From Acetobacteraceae bacterium (GTDB lineage Bacteria; Pseudomonadota; Alphaproteobacteria; Acetobacterales; Acetobacteraceae), in contig CP154827.1 in the NCBI GenBank assembly GCA_039613835.1, positions 652,501-716,500 on the forward strand: a DNA stretch of 64,000 bases. Direction: 5' to 3'. This document shows positions 1-9,669 of this stretch, in pieces. The notes under the pieces were generated by a model, which made no database searches, was not told the DNA's origin, and worked only from the letters and a program-made list of their open reading frames with translations. Position 1 is the first letter of the stretch; every line of letters begins with the position of its first letter. A program made the translations under genes and the position numbers.

Positions 1-813
1 GAAACTGACATTGACGCCGGGCACTTTCCGGAGCGCCAGGGCCGCGGCCTTGATCACCATATCATTGACGGAAATCTTGACAGCCGCACCTTTTTCATCG
101 GGCATGACGGCGTTGAGCTCTGTGCGAAGTTTCAACAGCGCATCCAGCTCAACATCCATCGACACATAAAAATGCGGCACGGATTGTTTAGATTCAGTCA
201 GGCGATGCGCAATGACCTTCCGCATACCGGAATGGGGGACCGACGTGGATGGCTTCCTCTCAAACATGCCTTTGCGACCCGTCGCGATCGGGTGCTCACC
301 CTGCCGCGTGGCGGGGTGGGCATCCCCTGTGTGGCTTTCAACGTCCCGTTTGACGATGCGCCCGTGCGGACCCGTGCCTTTGACGGAGCTGAGATCAACC
401 TGCCCCGCTTTCGCGATGCGTCGCGCCAAAGGGGAGGCTTTGACACGCGGGGCGGTCGCTTCGGCCTGCGACGCCGCAGGTTTTTCGGGTGCTTCAGCGG
501 CAGGTTTACCGGCTTGTTTTGCCGCTTCCGGGGCGCGCGCATCGGCTTTGGGGGTCGCTGACGGGTCTTCTCCCTCAGCCAGGAGAACGGCAATGGCAGT
601 GTTTACCGCAACGTTCTCCGTCTTTTCCGCAATAAGGATGCGACCGATAATGCCATCGTCAATGGCCTCGACTTCCATCGTGGCCTTGTCCGTTTCAATT
701 TCAGCAATCAGGTCACCGCTTTGCACGCGGTCGCCGGTTTTGACGTGCCATTTGGCGAGTGTCCCCTCCGTCATAGTGGGAGAGAGGGCCGGCATCAGGA
801 TAGAGGTCACCAT
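1..813 (-). CDS. pdhC: Pyruvate dehydrogenase E2, dihydrolipoamide acetyltransferase (C-terminus beyond window)
   Basis: This is the acetyl-transferring core of the pyruvate dehydrogenase complex, which passes acetyl groups from E1 to CoA. The reading frame is open from ATG at 813 to the window edge, so the catalytic C-terminus is missing only because the window ends. An N-terminal lipoyl domain is visible ([11 protein letters not shown], then the lipoylation motif [11 protein letters not shown]). An Ala/Pro/Lys-rich linker follows, then a peripheral-subunit-binding domain (SPLARRIAKAG, GTGPHGRIVKRDV) and the start of the acyltransferase domain (PHSGMRKVIAHRL, ending PGVNVSF). It begins 12 bases after pdhB ends and is probably cotranscribed with it. 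The domain order leaves little doubt about the family. Confidence 0.95.
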   Translation of the reverse strand, partial: MVTSILMPALSPTMTEGTLAKWHVKTGDRVQSGDLIAEIETDKATMEVEAIDDGIIGRILIAEKTENVAVNTAIAVLLAEGEDPSATPKADARAPEAAKQAGKPAAEAPEKPAASQAEATAPRVKASPLARRIAKAGQVDLSSVKGTGPHGRIVKRDVESHTGDAHPATRQGEHPIATGRKGMFERKPSTSVPHSGMRKVIAHRLTESKQSVPHFYVSMDVELDALLKLRTELNAVMPDEKGAAVKISVNDMVIKAAALALRKVPGVNVSF

Positions 814-825
814 AATCGAAACGCC

Positions 826-2166
826 TTAAAAAAGTTTACGCACGGCTTCAACAACCCAATCCGGTTGGGGAAGCGCCAGCTTCTCCAGATTGCTCGCATA
901 TGGCAGCGGGATGTCAAGCCCGCAAACGCGAGCGGGCGGTGCATCAAGCTCGTCAAACGCCTTTTCACAGATCACGGCGCAGATTTCAGCACCAATGCCT
1001 GCGACAGGCCAGCCTTCCTCAACGGAGACGACATGATGGGTTTTGCTGACGCTCTCAATGATTGTCGCCGTATCGAGCGGCCTGAGACTGCGTAGATTGA
1101 TAACCTCCGCCTCAATGCCCTGCTCAGCGAGTTTTTCAGCCGCTTCAAGCGCGGCGCCCACCATGATGGAATAGGCGACAAGGGTGACATTCTTGCCCTC
1201 ACGCTCAATTTTAGCCTTGCCGATGGGCAGAATGAAATCCTCATCGACGGGGCACGGAAATTTCTGGCCGTAAAGAATCTCATTCTCAAGGAAAACGACA
1301 GGGTTAGGGTCGCGTATGGCGGCGCGCAGAAGCCCTTTCGCATCGGCGGCTGACCATGGTGCCACAACTTTGAGGCCCGGCACATGCGCATACCAGCTTG
1401 CGTAACATTGCGAGTGCTGGGCCGCCACGCGCGACGCCGCGCCATTCGGCCCCCGGAAGACAATCGGACAATTGAGCTGTCCGCCTGACATATAAAGCGT
1501 TTTAGCGGCTGAATTTATAATATGATCAATGGCTTGCATCGAGAAGTTCATTGTCATGAACTCGACGATCGGTTTGAGACCCGTATAGGCCGCGCCCACC
1601 GCCATGCCTGTGAAACCATGTTCGGTGATCGGGGTGTCGATCATCCGTTTCTCACCGAAGCGCTCAAGCAGCCCTTGAGAGACTTTATAAGCCCCCTGAT
1701 ATTGTGCGACCTCTTCCCCCATCAGGAAGACATCACCATCCCGCGTCATCTCCGCCGCTATGGCGTCACGCAAAGCCTCACGCACCGTGATGAGTTCAGT
1801 CGCCCCCCAATCCCTGTCAGCCTCGGCACCCCCTTGAGTGACAGGCGGCGCAGGAGGTGAGGAAATAGTCGCGCTTTCTGTGACGGGTGGAGCATTTACG
1901 GGAAGCGCATCGTCCACAGACTCGCCATCCTGGGAGAGGATCGCGATCGGGGCGTTGACGGCGACGTTTTTCGTCCCTTCTTTCACCAGAAGCCGCGACA
2001 GAATGCCGTCTTCCACGGCTTCAACTTCCATCGTCGCCTTATCTGTCTCAATTTCAGCAATGACATCGCCGGATTGGACGCGGTCTCCCAATTGCTTGAC
2101 CCAACGGGCCAATCTGCCTTCCGTCATGGTGGGGGAAAGCGCCGGCATGGTAATTGTCGTCGCCAT
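826..2166 (-). CDS. pdhB: Pyruvate dehydrogenase E1 component, beta subunit with N-terminal lipoyl domain
   Basis: With PdhA this subunit forms the thiamine-diphosphate-dependent E1 that decarboxylates pyruvate. The 446-residue protein is longer than a plain E1-beta because residues 1 to about 80 are a lipoyl domain ([22 protein letters not shown]) nearly identical in layout to the one on PdhC. A Pro/Ala/Ser-rich linker follows, then the transketolase-type pyrimidine domain from about residue 125 ([25 protein letters not shown]) and the C-terminal transketolase domain ([14 protein letters not shown]). Lipoyl-bearing E1-beta is known from alphaproteobacteria. The gene lies 3 bases after pdhA. 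Intact. Confidence 0.96.
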   Translation of the reverse strand: MATTITMPALSPTMTEGRLARWVKQLGDRVQSGDVIAEIETDKATMEVEAVEDGILSRLLVKEGTKNVAVNAPIAILSQDGESVDDALPVNAPPVTESATISSPPAPPVTQGGAEADRDWGATELITVREALRDAIAAEMTRDGDVFLMGEEVAQYQGAYKVSQGLLERFGEKRMIDTPITEHGFTGMAVGAAYTGLKPIVEFMTMNFSMQAIDHIINSAAKTLYMSGGQLNCPIVFRGPNGAASRVAAQHSQCYASWYAHVPGLKVVAPWSAADAKGLLRAAIRDPNPVVFLENEILYGQKFPCPVDEDFILPIGKAKIEREGKNVTLVAYSIMVGAALEAAEKLAEQGIEAEVINLRSLRPLDTATIIESVSKTHHVVSVEEGWPVAGIGAEICAVICEKAFDELDAPPARVCGLDIPLPYASNLEKLALPQPDWVVEAVRKLF

Positions 2167-2169
2167 TCT

Positions 2170-3213
2170 TCAGTACTCCACCAACACGTCGGTCCATAAT
2201 GAGTCAATTCCCGGTTCGGGGCTTTGCTGCGCAAATTGCGCGGCGTCATTGACCTCCGCCTTGACGTCATCCTCTATCTTTTTAAACACGCTATCCGCCA
2301 CGCCCTGTTTGGAGAGATATTTCCTAATATGCTCAATCGGGTCACGCGTCTTGCGCATTTCATCCACCTCCGCCCGATCACGGTAGCGTGCCGGGTCGGA
2401 CATGGAATGGCCGCGATAACGATATGTCTCCATCTCCAGCAGGAAGGGACCCTTACCTGCGCGGCAATGGGCCATGGCCTCCCCGGCCGCCTGATGGACG
2501 GCGAACAGATCCATCCCATCCACCTTAAGGCTCAGGATCTGCCACGGACGACCAAGCTGTGAGAGGTCTTTCGCCGCGGAAGAGCGCTCAACACTGGTGC
2601 CCATACCGTAGCGATTATTTTCGATCACATAGATGCAGGGAAGCTTATGCAGGGCGGCGAAATTGAAGCTCTCAAAAACCTGTCCCTGCTGCGCTGCACC
2701 CTCGCCGAAATAGGCGATCCCGACTTCCTGCGTGCCGCGATATTTATTGGCGAAGGCCAGTCCGGTGCCGATCGCGACCTGCGCCCCAACAATGCCGTGC
2801 CCCCCGTAAAAATGCTTCTCACGGGAGAACATGTGCATGGAGCCACCCTTCCCGCGGGAATAGCCATCCTGCCGCCCTGTCAGCTCCGCCATCACGCCGC
2901 GCGCCGTCATCCCAACGGAAAGCATATGCGCGTGGTCACGATAGGATGTGATGATCTTGTCGCCCTCTTTCATGAGAAGGCCAATCCCTGTCACAACGGC
3001 CTCCTGCCCGATATAAAGATGACAGAAACCGCCAATCAGGCCCATCCCGTAAAGCTGCCCGGCTTTTTCCTCAAATCGTCGCAGAAGCACCATGCGCTGG
3101 TAGGCTTTGATTGTCTCTTCCTGGCTCAGAGGTGAACCATTGTCATCGGCGCGCAGAACAGGCGCCAATTTCTTTGCAGTTCGGGTCAAGCTGGCCGTCT
3201 CCTGAATATGCAT
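2170..3213 (-). CDS. pdhA: Pyruvate dehydrogenase E1 component, alpha subunit
   Basis: This is the thiamine-diphosphate-binding half of the PDH E1 heterotetramer. The 347-residue length is normal for the family. The cofactor motif runs from YFGEGAAQQGQ to the NNRYGMGT segment in mid-protein. The phosphate and substrate region GGFCHLYIGQEA and the conserved RYRGHSMSDPARYR loop are present. It is first in the compact pdhABC set and starts 60 bases after the trpC stop, so read-through from the trp genes is possible. No frame damage is seen. Confidence 0.96.
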   Translation of the reverse strand: MHIQETASLTRTAKKLAPVLRADDNGSPLSQEETIKAYQRMVLLRRFEEKAGQLYGMGLIGGFCHLYIGQEAVVTGIGLLMKEGDKIITSYRDHAHMLSVGMTARGVMAELTGRQDGYSRGKGGSMHMFSREKHFYGGHGIVGAQVAIGTGLAFANKYRGTQEVGIAYFGEGAAQQGQVFESFNFAALHKLPCIYVIENNRYGMGTSVERSSAAKDLSQLGRPWQILSLKVDGMDLFAVHQAAGEAMAHCRAGKGPFLLEMETYRYRGHSMSDPARYRDRAEVDEMRKTRDPIEHIRKYLSKQGVADSVFKKIEDDVKAEVNDAAQFAQQSPEPGIDSLWTDVLVEY

Positions 3214-3273
3214 CGGTCGCTGACATGTCCGATGCCGTTTTGACCAAGTAAAATCATCATGGCGTCGTCAACT

Positions 3274-4227
3274 TTACAACGTGCCCATGAGGCGTCGCGC
3301 CGCAAGGCCAGGGTCTTCCTCCCGGAGTAGACTTTCACCCACCAGCAGGCCGGACGCACCGGCTTCACCGATCCGCAGCACATCCTCATGCGTCTTGATG
3401 CCGCTCTCGGAAATCACGATACGGTCAGGCGGCACGAGAGGGGCGAGATCAAATGTCGTGCGGATGTCCGTTTTAAGCGTGCGCAGGTTCCGATTATTGA
3501 TCCCTATCAGGACGGTGTCCAGAGAGAGCGCGCGGGTGAGTTCCACCTCACTGTGGACCTCGCAAAGCACATCCATGTCAAGGCCGCGCGCCAGAGCGAT
3601 CAGATCCGACGCCTCACTATCCGTCAAAGCCGCGAAGATGATCAGGATGCAGTCGGCGCCGATGATGCGACTTTCATGGACCTGCCACGGGTCAACAATG
3701 AAATCCTTACGCAGGATGGGCAGGGTCGACGCCTCCCGCACCTGCTCAAGATCCTCCGTATCACCATGAAAACATGCTGACTCCGTCAGGACGGAAAGAC
3801 ATGTCGCCCCGGCCGCCTGATAGGATTGCGCGATCATTGCTGGGTCGTAATTCGGGCGGATGACACCGGCGGAGGGGGACGCCTTCTTGATTTCAGCAAT
3901 CAGCCCCACCTGGCAATTGGCCGCCATCTGCTTGAGGGCATGCCCGAAGCCACGGGTTGGCGTATCGATCTCCCGCGCGCGTGCCGAGATTTCCTTCAGC
4001 GGCATGATCTGGGAGCGTTGCTCAACATCAATGCGCATCCGCGCGCAGATCCGCGCGAGCACATCGGGGACTTCCGCCGGCGCGTCCAGATCAAGCGTGG
4101 TATTTGCGGGGTCACCGACATCCATCGCGTCGGGCTCATGCGCGTGATGTTGCGACGCCGCGCCCTGCTCCGACTCAGGATGATGGGATGAACTATTCGA
4201 CATTCTCGCTTTAATAACCTCTACCAT
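3274..4227 (-). CDS. trpC: Indole-3-glycerol phosphate synthase with a His-rich N-terminal extension
   Basis: It closes the indole ring in tryptophan synthesis, converting CdRP to indole-3-glycerol phosphate. The barrel motifs are present: LIAEIKKASPSAG (catalytic Lys), LRKDFIVDPWQ, IGINNRNLRTL, and the phosphate-binding VISESGI and ASGLLVGESL. The frame gives 317 residues, about 50 more than usual. The extra N-terminal part is low-complexity and rich in His, Ser, Glu and Ala, and precedes the expected start of homology near VPDVLARICARMR. An ATG at 4203 (MSNSSSHH) or a later start is possible. The gene lies 19 bases after trpD. Confidence 0.93.
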   Translation of the reverse strand: MVEVIKARMSNSSSHHPESEQGAASQHHAHEPDAMDVGDPANTTLDLDAPAEVPDVLARICARMRIDVEQRSQIMPLKEISARAREIDTPTRGFGHALKQMAANCQVGLIAEIKKASPSAGVIRPNYDPAMIAQSYQAAGATCLSVLTESACFHGDTEDLEQVREASTLPILRKDFIVDPWQVHESRIIGADCILIIFAALTDSEASDLIALARGLDMDVLCEVHSEVELTRALSLDTVLIGINNRNLRTLKTDIRTTFDLAPLVPPDRIVISESGIKTHEDVLRIGEAGASGLLVGESLLREEDPGLAARRLMGTL

Positions 4228-4246
4228 GATGATGAAGCCATCGTGA

Positions 4247-5314
4247 TTACGCTATTAACATATTTATATCGCGCGCTCGTTCCATAACGGCAAGAGCGTG
4301 GCCTTCGTCAATGACTTTTGCCACACGCGCTATATTTTCAGACAGGGCGTCAAGACAGATGCGCCCCTCAATAAAGACGTCCCCATGGCCTGCAACGTCT
4401 AGGGCGATAGCTACGTTCAGGCAGACCGTATCGCGATAGACACCCTTTTTGCCCTCCAGCATCTCTATCAGCGCGCGCGCATTCTGCGCCGGTGTTCCGC
4501 CCGCCAGGGTCGCGATCTTTTGATGGGGGCCGAATAACGCGGCGGGGTCAAGCTCATATTCCGTGACGCCGCCATCGCGCCAGACAGCCAGATGGGATTT
4601 GCCCGAAAGAGTCATTTCATCCGAAATGCCGCGATCCGTCTCGCCATAAATGACGGTGACGCGCACCCCCCCCAGGCGGCCTGTCGTTTCCGCCAGTTTC
4701 ACCATCCATCGCGGGTCACTGACGCCGATTATCTGGCGTTTAACGTTGGCGGGGTTGCAGGCCGGGCCGATCATATTGAAAATCGTGCGGAAGCCCAGTT
4801 TGCGGCGCGTCTCCGCAATGTCACTCAGGGCCGGTATGTGCAGGGGTGCGGCGAGGAAAGCCAGATTCTGGGTCTCCAACTTCTGACGCTGGCGATCAAG
4901 ATTGCCATCGGGATGGATGCCGAGCTCCGACAGCACATCCATCGCGCCGGAATTTGATGAGACGGCGCGGTTGCCATGTTTGGCCACGGGGATCTGCATC
5001 GCTGCCAGCACGAAAGCAACGGCTGTTGACACGTTCAGCGTGTTCAGCCGGTCACCCCCCGTGCCGCATACATCTACGGCTTCCGGCGCGTGATGGCGAA
5101 GTGGAATGGCCGCCTCCCGCATGGCCTGCACCGCGCCAACCAGCTCCTCCGTCGTTTCCTGCCGCAGATGCAGGGCCGTGAGGATGGCGGCGAGTGACGT
5201 CGGGTCAACCGCGCCTGAGAGGATCTGGCGGAAGAGGTCATGGGCCTGATCGGTTGTCAAGGGTGTGCCTTCAGCCAGCTGGATGAGGCAGGTTTGTATA
5301 AATCCCGTCATCAT
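4247..5314 (-). CDS. trpD: Anthranilate phosphoribosyltransferase
   Basis: It transfers the phosphoribosyl group of PRPP to anthranilate, the second step of the tryptophan pathway. The 355-residue protein shows the PRPP-binding signature CGTGGDRLNTLNVST, the KHGNRAVSSNSGAMDVL segment, and the anthranilate-site region FRTIFNMIGPACNPA. It starts three bases after the trpG stop and is followed by trpC, so translational coupling within a trpE-G-D-C operon is likely. Intact and of normal length. Confidence 0.96.
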   Translation of the reverse strand: MMTGFIQTCLIQLAEGTPLTTDQAHDLFRQILSGAVDPTSLAAILTALHLRQETTEELVGAVQAMREAAIPLRHHAPEAVDVCGTGGDRLNTLNVSTAVAFVLAAMQIPVAKHGNRAVSSNSGAMDVLSELGIHPDGNLDRQRQKLETQNLAFLAAPLHIPALSDIAETRRKLGFRTIFNMIGPACNPANVKRQIIGVSDPRWMVKLAETTGRLGGVRVTVIYGETDRGISDEMTLSGKSHLAVWRDGGVTEYELDPAALFGPHQKIATLAGGTPAQNARALIEMLEGKKGVYRDTVCLNVAIALDVAGHGDVFIEGRICLDALSENIARVAKVIDEGHALAVMERARDINMLIA

Positions 5315-5317
5315 GTG

Positions 5318-5917
5318 TCAGGGCCGCGCTTCCCGACCCCGATGCGCCATGGCCAGAAAATTACCCAACAGGCACTTCCCCTCTGAAGAGGCGATGCTCT
5401 CTGGATGAAACTGCACGCCATGAACGGGATGATGTCGATGGTGAACACCCATGATGATGCCATCTTTCGTGCGTGCGTTGACGATGAGATCCGCCGGGAT
5501 CGTTGCCGGGTCGAGAACCAGACTGTGATAACGCGTCGCGCGCGTCGGGTTGGCGAGATCAGTGAAGATGCCCGTGCTATCATGATGCATCTGATCCACC
5601 TTGCCATGCACGGGATGCGGCGCGCGGACGACGTGCGCACCATAGACCTGACCAATGACCTGATGCCCGAGACACACGCCCAGCACCGGCACTTCAGGTC
5701 CCATTTCCGCAACGAGCGCACAACAGATACCGGAATCATCCGGCGTGCCGGGGCCGGGGGAAATCACGATGGCTTCCGGCGCGAGCGCACGTGCCTCATA
5801 GACGGTGATGGCATCATTTCGCCTGACCTCACACGTCGCGCCCAATTCGCCCAGATAATGGACGAGATTATAGGTGAAACTATCGTAATTATCGATGAGG
5901 AGAATCATGATAGGCAC
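5318..5917 (-). CDS. trpG: Anthranilate synthase component II (glutamine amidotransferase)
   Basis: It supplies ammonia from glutamine to TrpE for anthranilate synthesis. The class I amidotransferase triad is visible: the nucleophilic Cys in LGVCLGHQVIG, and the His and Glu in GVQFHPESI. The N-terminus DNYDSFTYNLVHYLGELG is typical. Two starts are possible: GTG at 5917 (preceded by AAAGG at good spacing) or ATG at 5908, which matches the usual family start. It sits between trpE and trpD on the same strand. Confidence 0.95.
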   Translation of the reverse strand: MPIMILLIDNYDSFTYNLVHYLGELGATCEVRRNDAITVYEARALAPEAIVISPGPGTPDDSGICCALVAEMGPEVPVLGVCLGHQVIGQVYGAHVVRAPHPVHGKVDQMHHDSTGIFTDLANPTRATRYHSLVLDPATIPADLIVNARTKDGIIMGVHHRHHPVHGVQFHPESIASSEGKCLLGNFLAMAHRGREARP

Positions 5918-5946
5918 ATGGTGCCTTTATCTCGTGGTGTCAATTG

Positions 5947-7419
5947 TCAGGATCGGTTACGTGCCCAGGCATCTTCCATTGCTTTTTCAGCCGCGCGGAA
6001 CAAGGCGCGGGATTTATGCCGCGTCTCTTCCTCCTCCAACGCGGGAACACTGTCAGAGACCACACCGCAACCGGCCTGCACATGCAGCTTCCCATCTTTC
6101 ATGACCGCCATGCGCAGGGCGATACAGGTGTCCATCTCACCATTCACGCCGAAATAACCGAGGCATCCGGCATAGGGGCCGCGTCGGGTCGGTTCAAACG
6201 CGTCGATGATTTCCATCGCGCGGATCTTCGGTGCGCCTGTCAGCGTGCCTGCGGGGAAGGCGGCGCAAAGCGCATCAACGGCATCACATTCAGGGCGGAT
6301 CATGCCGTGCACGGTTGAGGAGATATGCATGACGTGACTATAGCGCTCAACGACAAATTGCTGCGGCACCGTCACTGTCCCCATTTGGGAGACACGTGCG
6401 ACGTCATTACGCCCAAGGTCAATCAGCATCAGATGTTCCGCGCGCTCTTTCTCGTCAGCGAGCAGGTCTTTCTCAAGTATGAGATCCGCTTTCGTCGAGG
6501 CGCCGCGGGGGCGCGTGCCCGCGAGCGGGCGCAACGTGACCTCGCCATCCCGCAATCGCACAAGGATCTCGGGCGATGATCCGACGAGTGCGTAGCCGTC
6601 AAGCTCCATTATAAAAAGGAATGGCGCCGGGTTGACGCGCCGGAGCGAACGGTAAAATGTCAGCGGACTGAGGGGGAAATCGACGGAGAAGCGGCGGCTG
6701 GGCACGATCTGGAAGGCATCACCGGCGCTGATATGGGCCTGCGCCGCCCGCACCTTGGCTTCAAACGCGGCATCTGGGATCGATGGTTCCGGCTTGAGGG
6801 GCAATGAAGGGGGGGCTTCAAGATGCTCATCCGCATCATCAGGCCTTGTGCGCAGTGCGGTCAGGACTCGCGCCAAGAGCCCCTCAGCCGCCACCGCCGT
6901 CAGACCACCCTGCCGTGAAATGACCGTGACAAAAACCTCGTCGCTCAGAGAGTCGAACACGGCAAAGGTGGTCGGCCGCATCAATATACCGTCCGGCACC
7001 TGGAGGTCATCAAGGCCGGTATCGGGCACGTCCTCAATCTCACGCACGAAATCATAGCCAAGATAACCGAAGAGACCGGCAATCATGGGCGGAAAATCTT
7101 CCGGCAGGGCTATTTTGGAATCGCATATGAGTTGCCGAAGTGACGGCAAAGCTCTCTGCGTTGAGGTTTCAAAACGGTTCGCGTCGGAAAGAACCGTTTT
7201 GTTCATCGCGACGACAGTTTTTTCATATCGCCAGATGAGGTCAGGATGCATAGCAATGACGGAATAGCGCCCACGCGCCTTGCCGCCTTCGACGCTTTCG
7301 AAAAGCAGGCGATAAGGTGCCGCACCCGAACGCTCGGGGAACAGCCGTCCGAGACGCATATAGGCGGCGACGGGCGTGAGCAGGTCTGCGGAGATCACGG
7401 CATGGAAAAGGCGACTCAT
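5947..7419 (-). CDS. trpE: Anthranilate synthase component I
   Basis: This is the chorismate-using subunit that makes anthranilate and is normally feedback-inhibited by tryptophan. The 490-residue protein carries the chorismate-binding signatures SSPEILVRL, AGTRPRGAS, DLGRNDVARV and GTLTGAPKIRAMEIID. The N-terminal domain has the LLESVEGG-type segment used for tryptophan binding, here LFESVEGGKARGRYS. It starts 14 bases after ppiD ends, so the trp genes probably share the ppiD transcript. No leader peptide or attenuator is evident in that short gap. Confidence 0.96.
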   Translation of the reverse strand: MSRLFHAVISADLLTPVAAYMRLGRLFPERSGAAPYRLLFESVEGGKARGRYSVIAMHPDLIWRYEKTVVAMNKTVLSDANRFETSTQRALPSLRQLICDSKIALPEDFPPMIAGLFGYLGYDFVREIEDVPDTGLDDLQVPDGILMRPTTFAVFDSLSDEVFVTVISRQGGLTAVAAEGLLARVLTALRTRPDDADEHLEAPPSLPLKPEPSIPDAAFEAKVRAAQAHISAGDAFQIVPSRRFSVDFPLSPLTFYRSLRRVNPAPFLFIMELDGYALVGSSPEILVRLRDGEVTLRPLAGTRPRGASTKADLILEKDLLADEKERAEHLMLIDLGRNDVARVSQMGTVTVPQQFVVERYSHVMHISSTVHGMIRPECDAVDALCAAFPAGTLTGAPKIRAMEIIDAFEPTRRGPYAGCLGYFGVNGEMDTCIALRMAVMKDGKLHVQAGCGVVSDSVPALEEEETRHKSRALFRAAEKAMEDAWARNRS

Positions 7420-7433
7420 TTCACCATGATCCG

Positions 7434-9347
7434 CTACGAACCTTCACGGCTCAGGACTTGATTAAGCAGACGCTGGTTGATGTGCATCTTCGCCCGTTCA
7501 GCAGCTCGCTGCCGGAATGTATTGATGACGTCCTCCTGCAAACCCCGATCGGCCATCTTCTGCAATGCCTTACGGGCCTCGTGCGCGGCCACCGGATCGG
7601 CGGGAAGCGACGTTACCGTGAACACTTTGTAAGTCCCATCGACGTCGATCATCGCCGTCTCGCCGATTTTGGTCTGGAGGACAGCGTAGGGCAACGCTCC
7701 GTGACTCTGCTCAGCCGATTGGACGGTCACATACTGTCCGGCTTCAATCTGCGGGCCGCCCTGGCCGGGCACCGTCACGTGCGACACGCCGCCCTTCTCT
7801 TTCGCCTGCGTGAAAAACTCTGTGGCCGCGACGTTGAGGGCGCGGTTTGAAACGTCTTTGTTACAGGCTTTCAGCACGGCATCGCGCGATTCCTTAAAAG
7901 ATAATTGCCGCCCCGGCTCGACCTGGTCGAGCTTGACGACGAAGGCACCCCCGTCAGGCAGGGCGACGAAACGCGGCGGGGCGTTGAGTTTCTGGCTGAA
8001 AATCGCGTCGATGATGGCTTTGCGTTCTGCCTCATTCCCCGGGATGAGCGCATCATCGCCCGACTTTGTTCTACCTTCCCGCGTCAGCGCACCTTCCACG
8101 AGGCGCGCGCCGAGTTCAGCGGGGATATGGTCAAGGCTCGTGTCACCCGCGACAATATCCTGAAGCTTCGCCACTTTATCAGGAAGCTGATTAACGGCCT
8201 CCTGCGTGCGGATCTCGCTGGCTAGACCCCCCCTGGCTTCGTCAAGGCTGACATGATGTGCGGGCGTGACTTTCGAGACGCGAAATACAATCCATCCACC
8301 TGGTGAGGAAATCGGGCCCGTAACAATGTCCGGCGCGGCGGCGAAAGCGGCCTTGGCAAGCTCCGGCGCGGGGATCGCGCTCTGGGGTATCTGGGACAGC
8401 ACGTCGGCTATGGCGCCTTTCGACTGTTTCAACACGTCCTGCCATGAGGCACCATCCCGCCAGGCTTTGGCGACGGATTCAATCTGTGCGTGATCTTTCG
8501 CCATGACATAGGCGATATCACGCCCCTCGGGCCAGTCATATAGGGCTTCCCGACCGTCATAGAGTGCCTTGATCTGCGCAGCGGACGCGGTGACGGCGCT
8601 TTGCAATGTGGAAGCATCCAGCAGGATGATCCGTGCATGGCGGTATTCCTGCGTTGTGTAATCCCAGGGGTGGTTGTCGTAATATCTCTGAAAACTGGCC
8701 TCATCGGCGGCAGGTTGGGGGCTGCCGCCCTCCGGTTTGCGGAAAGTCGCCACGTCATAAACATGACGCTGCGTCATATAATCCGCGAACCGCGCGACGA
8801 TGGCATGGGGCGCCGTGATGTTGCGGGCCATGGCCATGGCCAGCGTCAGATTTTCCACTTCCCGGCGGACAATATCGATGAAGGCGGGCTCCGTCATTTG
8901 CGCGTTACGCAGCCAGTTATGAAAGCGGTCGGGGTTGAAATGATGTTGCTCATCCTGAAAAGCGGGGATGGAAAAAACCTTATTCCGGATGATCTTATCC
9001 GGCACGACCATCCCTTGCGCGTGCGCCTGGGCCTGCATTGGCAGTTCATTCAGCATGGACTGGAAGACAACCTGTCTTAATTGCCGTTTTTCCGGCGTTG
9101 AGAGATTATCTCCGGGGTGGTGGCCCATGGCCTGGGCGATGCGGTCCCCCATTAACCGCACGTGCGCCTCATAATCCTGAAGTGAGATTTTCGATGGGCC
9201 CGCCATGGCGAGGACGTTCGGGTTATCATAAGCTGGTTTCAGGAACACGTCATTGGCGCCCCATCCGATAAATGCGACAAAAATAAGCAACGCGATGATG
9301 CGGCCTATCCATGAGTCAACAATGAGGTGTCTAAGCGTGGTGATCAT
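7434..9347 (-). CDS. ppiD: Membrane-anchored periplasmic peptidyl-prolyl isomerase (PpiD/SurA-N type)
   Basis: This is probably a periplasmic folding factor for outer-membrane proteins, tethered to the inner membrane. One transmembrane segment is visible near residues 15-30 (IIALLIFVAFIGWGAND). A SurA-like N-terminal domain follows (RQVVFQSMLNELPMQAQA), then a parvulin-like middle region (GPISSPGGWIVFRVSKVTPA). The length of 637 residues fits PpiD. Alphaproteobacterial genomes often carry this gene directly upstream of trpE, as here. The parvulin domain may be catalytically weak; this cannot be judged from the sequence alone. Confidence 0.88.
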   Translation of the reverse strand: MITTLRHLIVDSWIGRIIALLIFVAFIGWGANDVFLKPAYDNPNVLAMAGPSKISLQDYEAHVRLMGDRIAQAMGHHPGDNLSTPEKRQLRQVVFQSMLNELPMQAQAHAQGMVVPDKIIRNKVFSIPAFQDEQHHFNPDRFHNWLRNAQMTEPAFIDIVRREVENLTLAMAMARNITAPHAIVARFADYMTQRHVYDVATFRKPEGGSPQPAADEASFQRYYDNHPWDYTTQEYRHARIILLDASTLQSAVTASAAQIKALYDGREALYDWPEGRDIAYVMAKDHAQIESVAKAWRDGASWQDVLKQSKGAIADVLSQIPQSAIPAPELAKAAFAAAPDIVTGPISSPGGWIVFRVSKVTPAHHVSLDEARGGLASEIRTQEAVNQLPDKVAKLQDIVAGDTSLDHIPAELGARLVEGALTREGRTKSGDDALIPGNEAERKAIIDAIFSQKLNAPPRFVALPDGGAFVVKLDQVEPGRQLSFKESRDAVLKACNKDVSNRALNVAATEFFTQAKEKGGVSHVTVPGQGGPQIEAGQYVTVQSAEQSHGALPYAVLQTKIGETAMIDVDGTYKVFTVTSLPADPVAAHEARKALQKMADRGLQEDVINTFRQRAAERAKMHINQRLLNQVLSREGS

Positions 9348-9669
9348 TCTATCGATTATCCCGCTGAAACTGAAAGCCTTAAGGCGCTCCCTATAAAGGG
9401 CGAAAAGATATTAGACCAGACTTAAAGGCCGCAGGGACCCCTTCAGCACCTCACGATCGCCCGTCATGATACCATATCAACCGATCACCCTCCTAGCCCG
9501 GTGCGATCGTTGAACGTGCAGGCGCAACGACCTTCCGCCGCTGGCGGATGACAATATCATGATCTCATCGTATATTACGGGGCAGAGCGTCGGACGGGCG
9601 GCGCTTCAGGCGGTGGTCGCAAGCCTTGCCGAATTCCTGACACTGACATTTAGGTAAAGAAACTTACTG
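9348..9669. other. 322-base intergenic region lacking tpiA; possible 3' remnant of tpiA
   Basis: The region separates divergent ppiD and secG. In many alphaproteobacteria triosephosphate isomerase (tpiA) lies here, directly before secG. No open frame of that size exists. Around 9565-9655 the plus strand encodes scraps that weakly resemble the end of TpiA: LIVYYG (compare LYGGS) and, in another frame, ALQAVVASLAEFL (compare GALVGGASLKAEEFL). The match is short and needs frame changes, so the remnant is only a possibility. The promoters for ppiD and secG must also lie here, but I cannot assign boxes confidently. Confidence 0.3.

Noticed and set aside
172..829. Plus-strand frames of 129 and 205 codons opposite pdhC
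   Set aside because: They are antisense shadows of the pdhC frame, which is supported by lipoyl and subunit-binding motifs.
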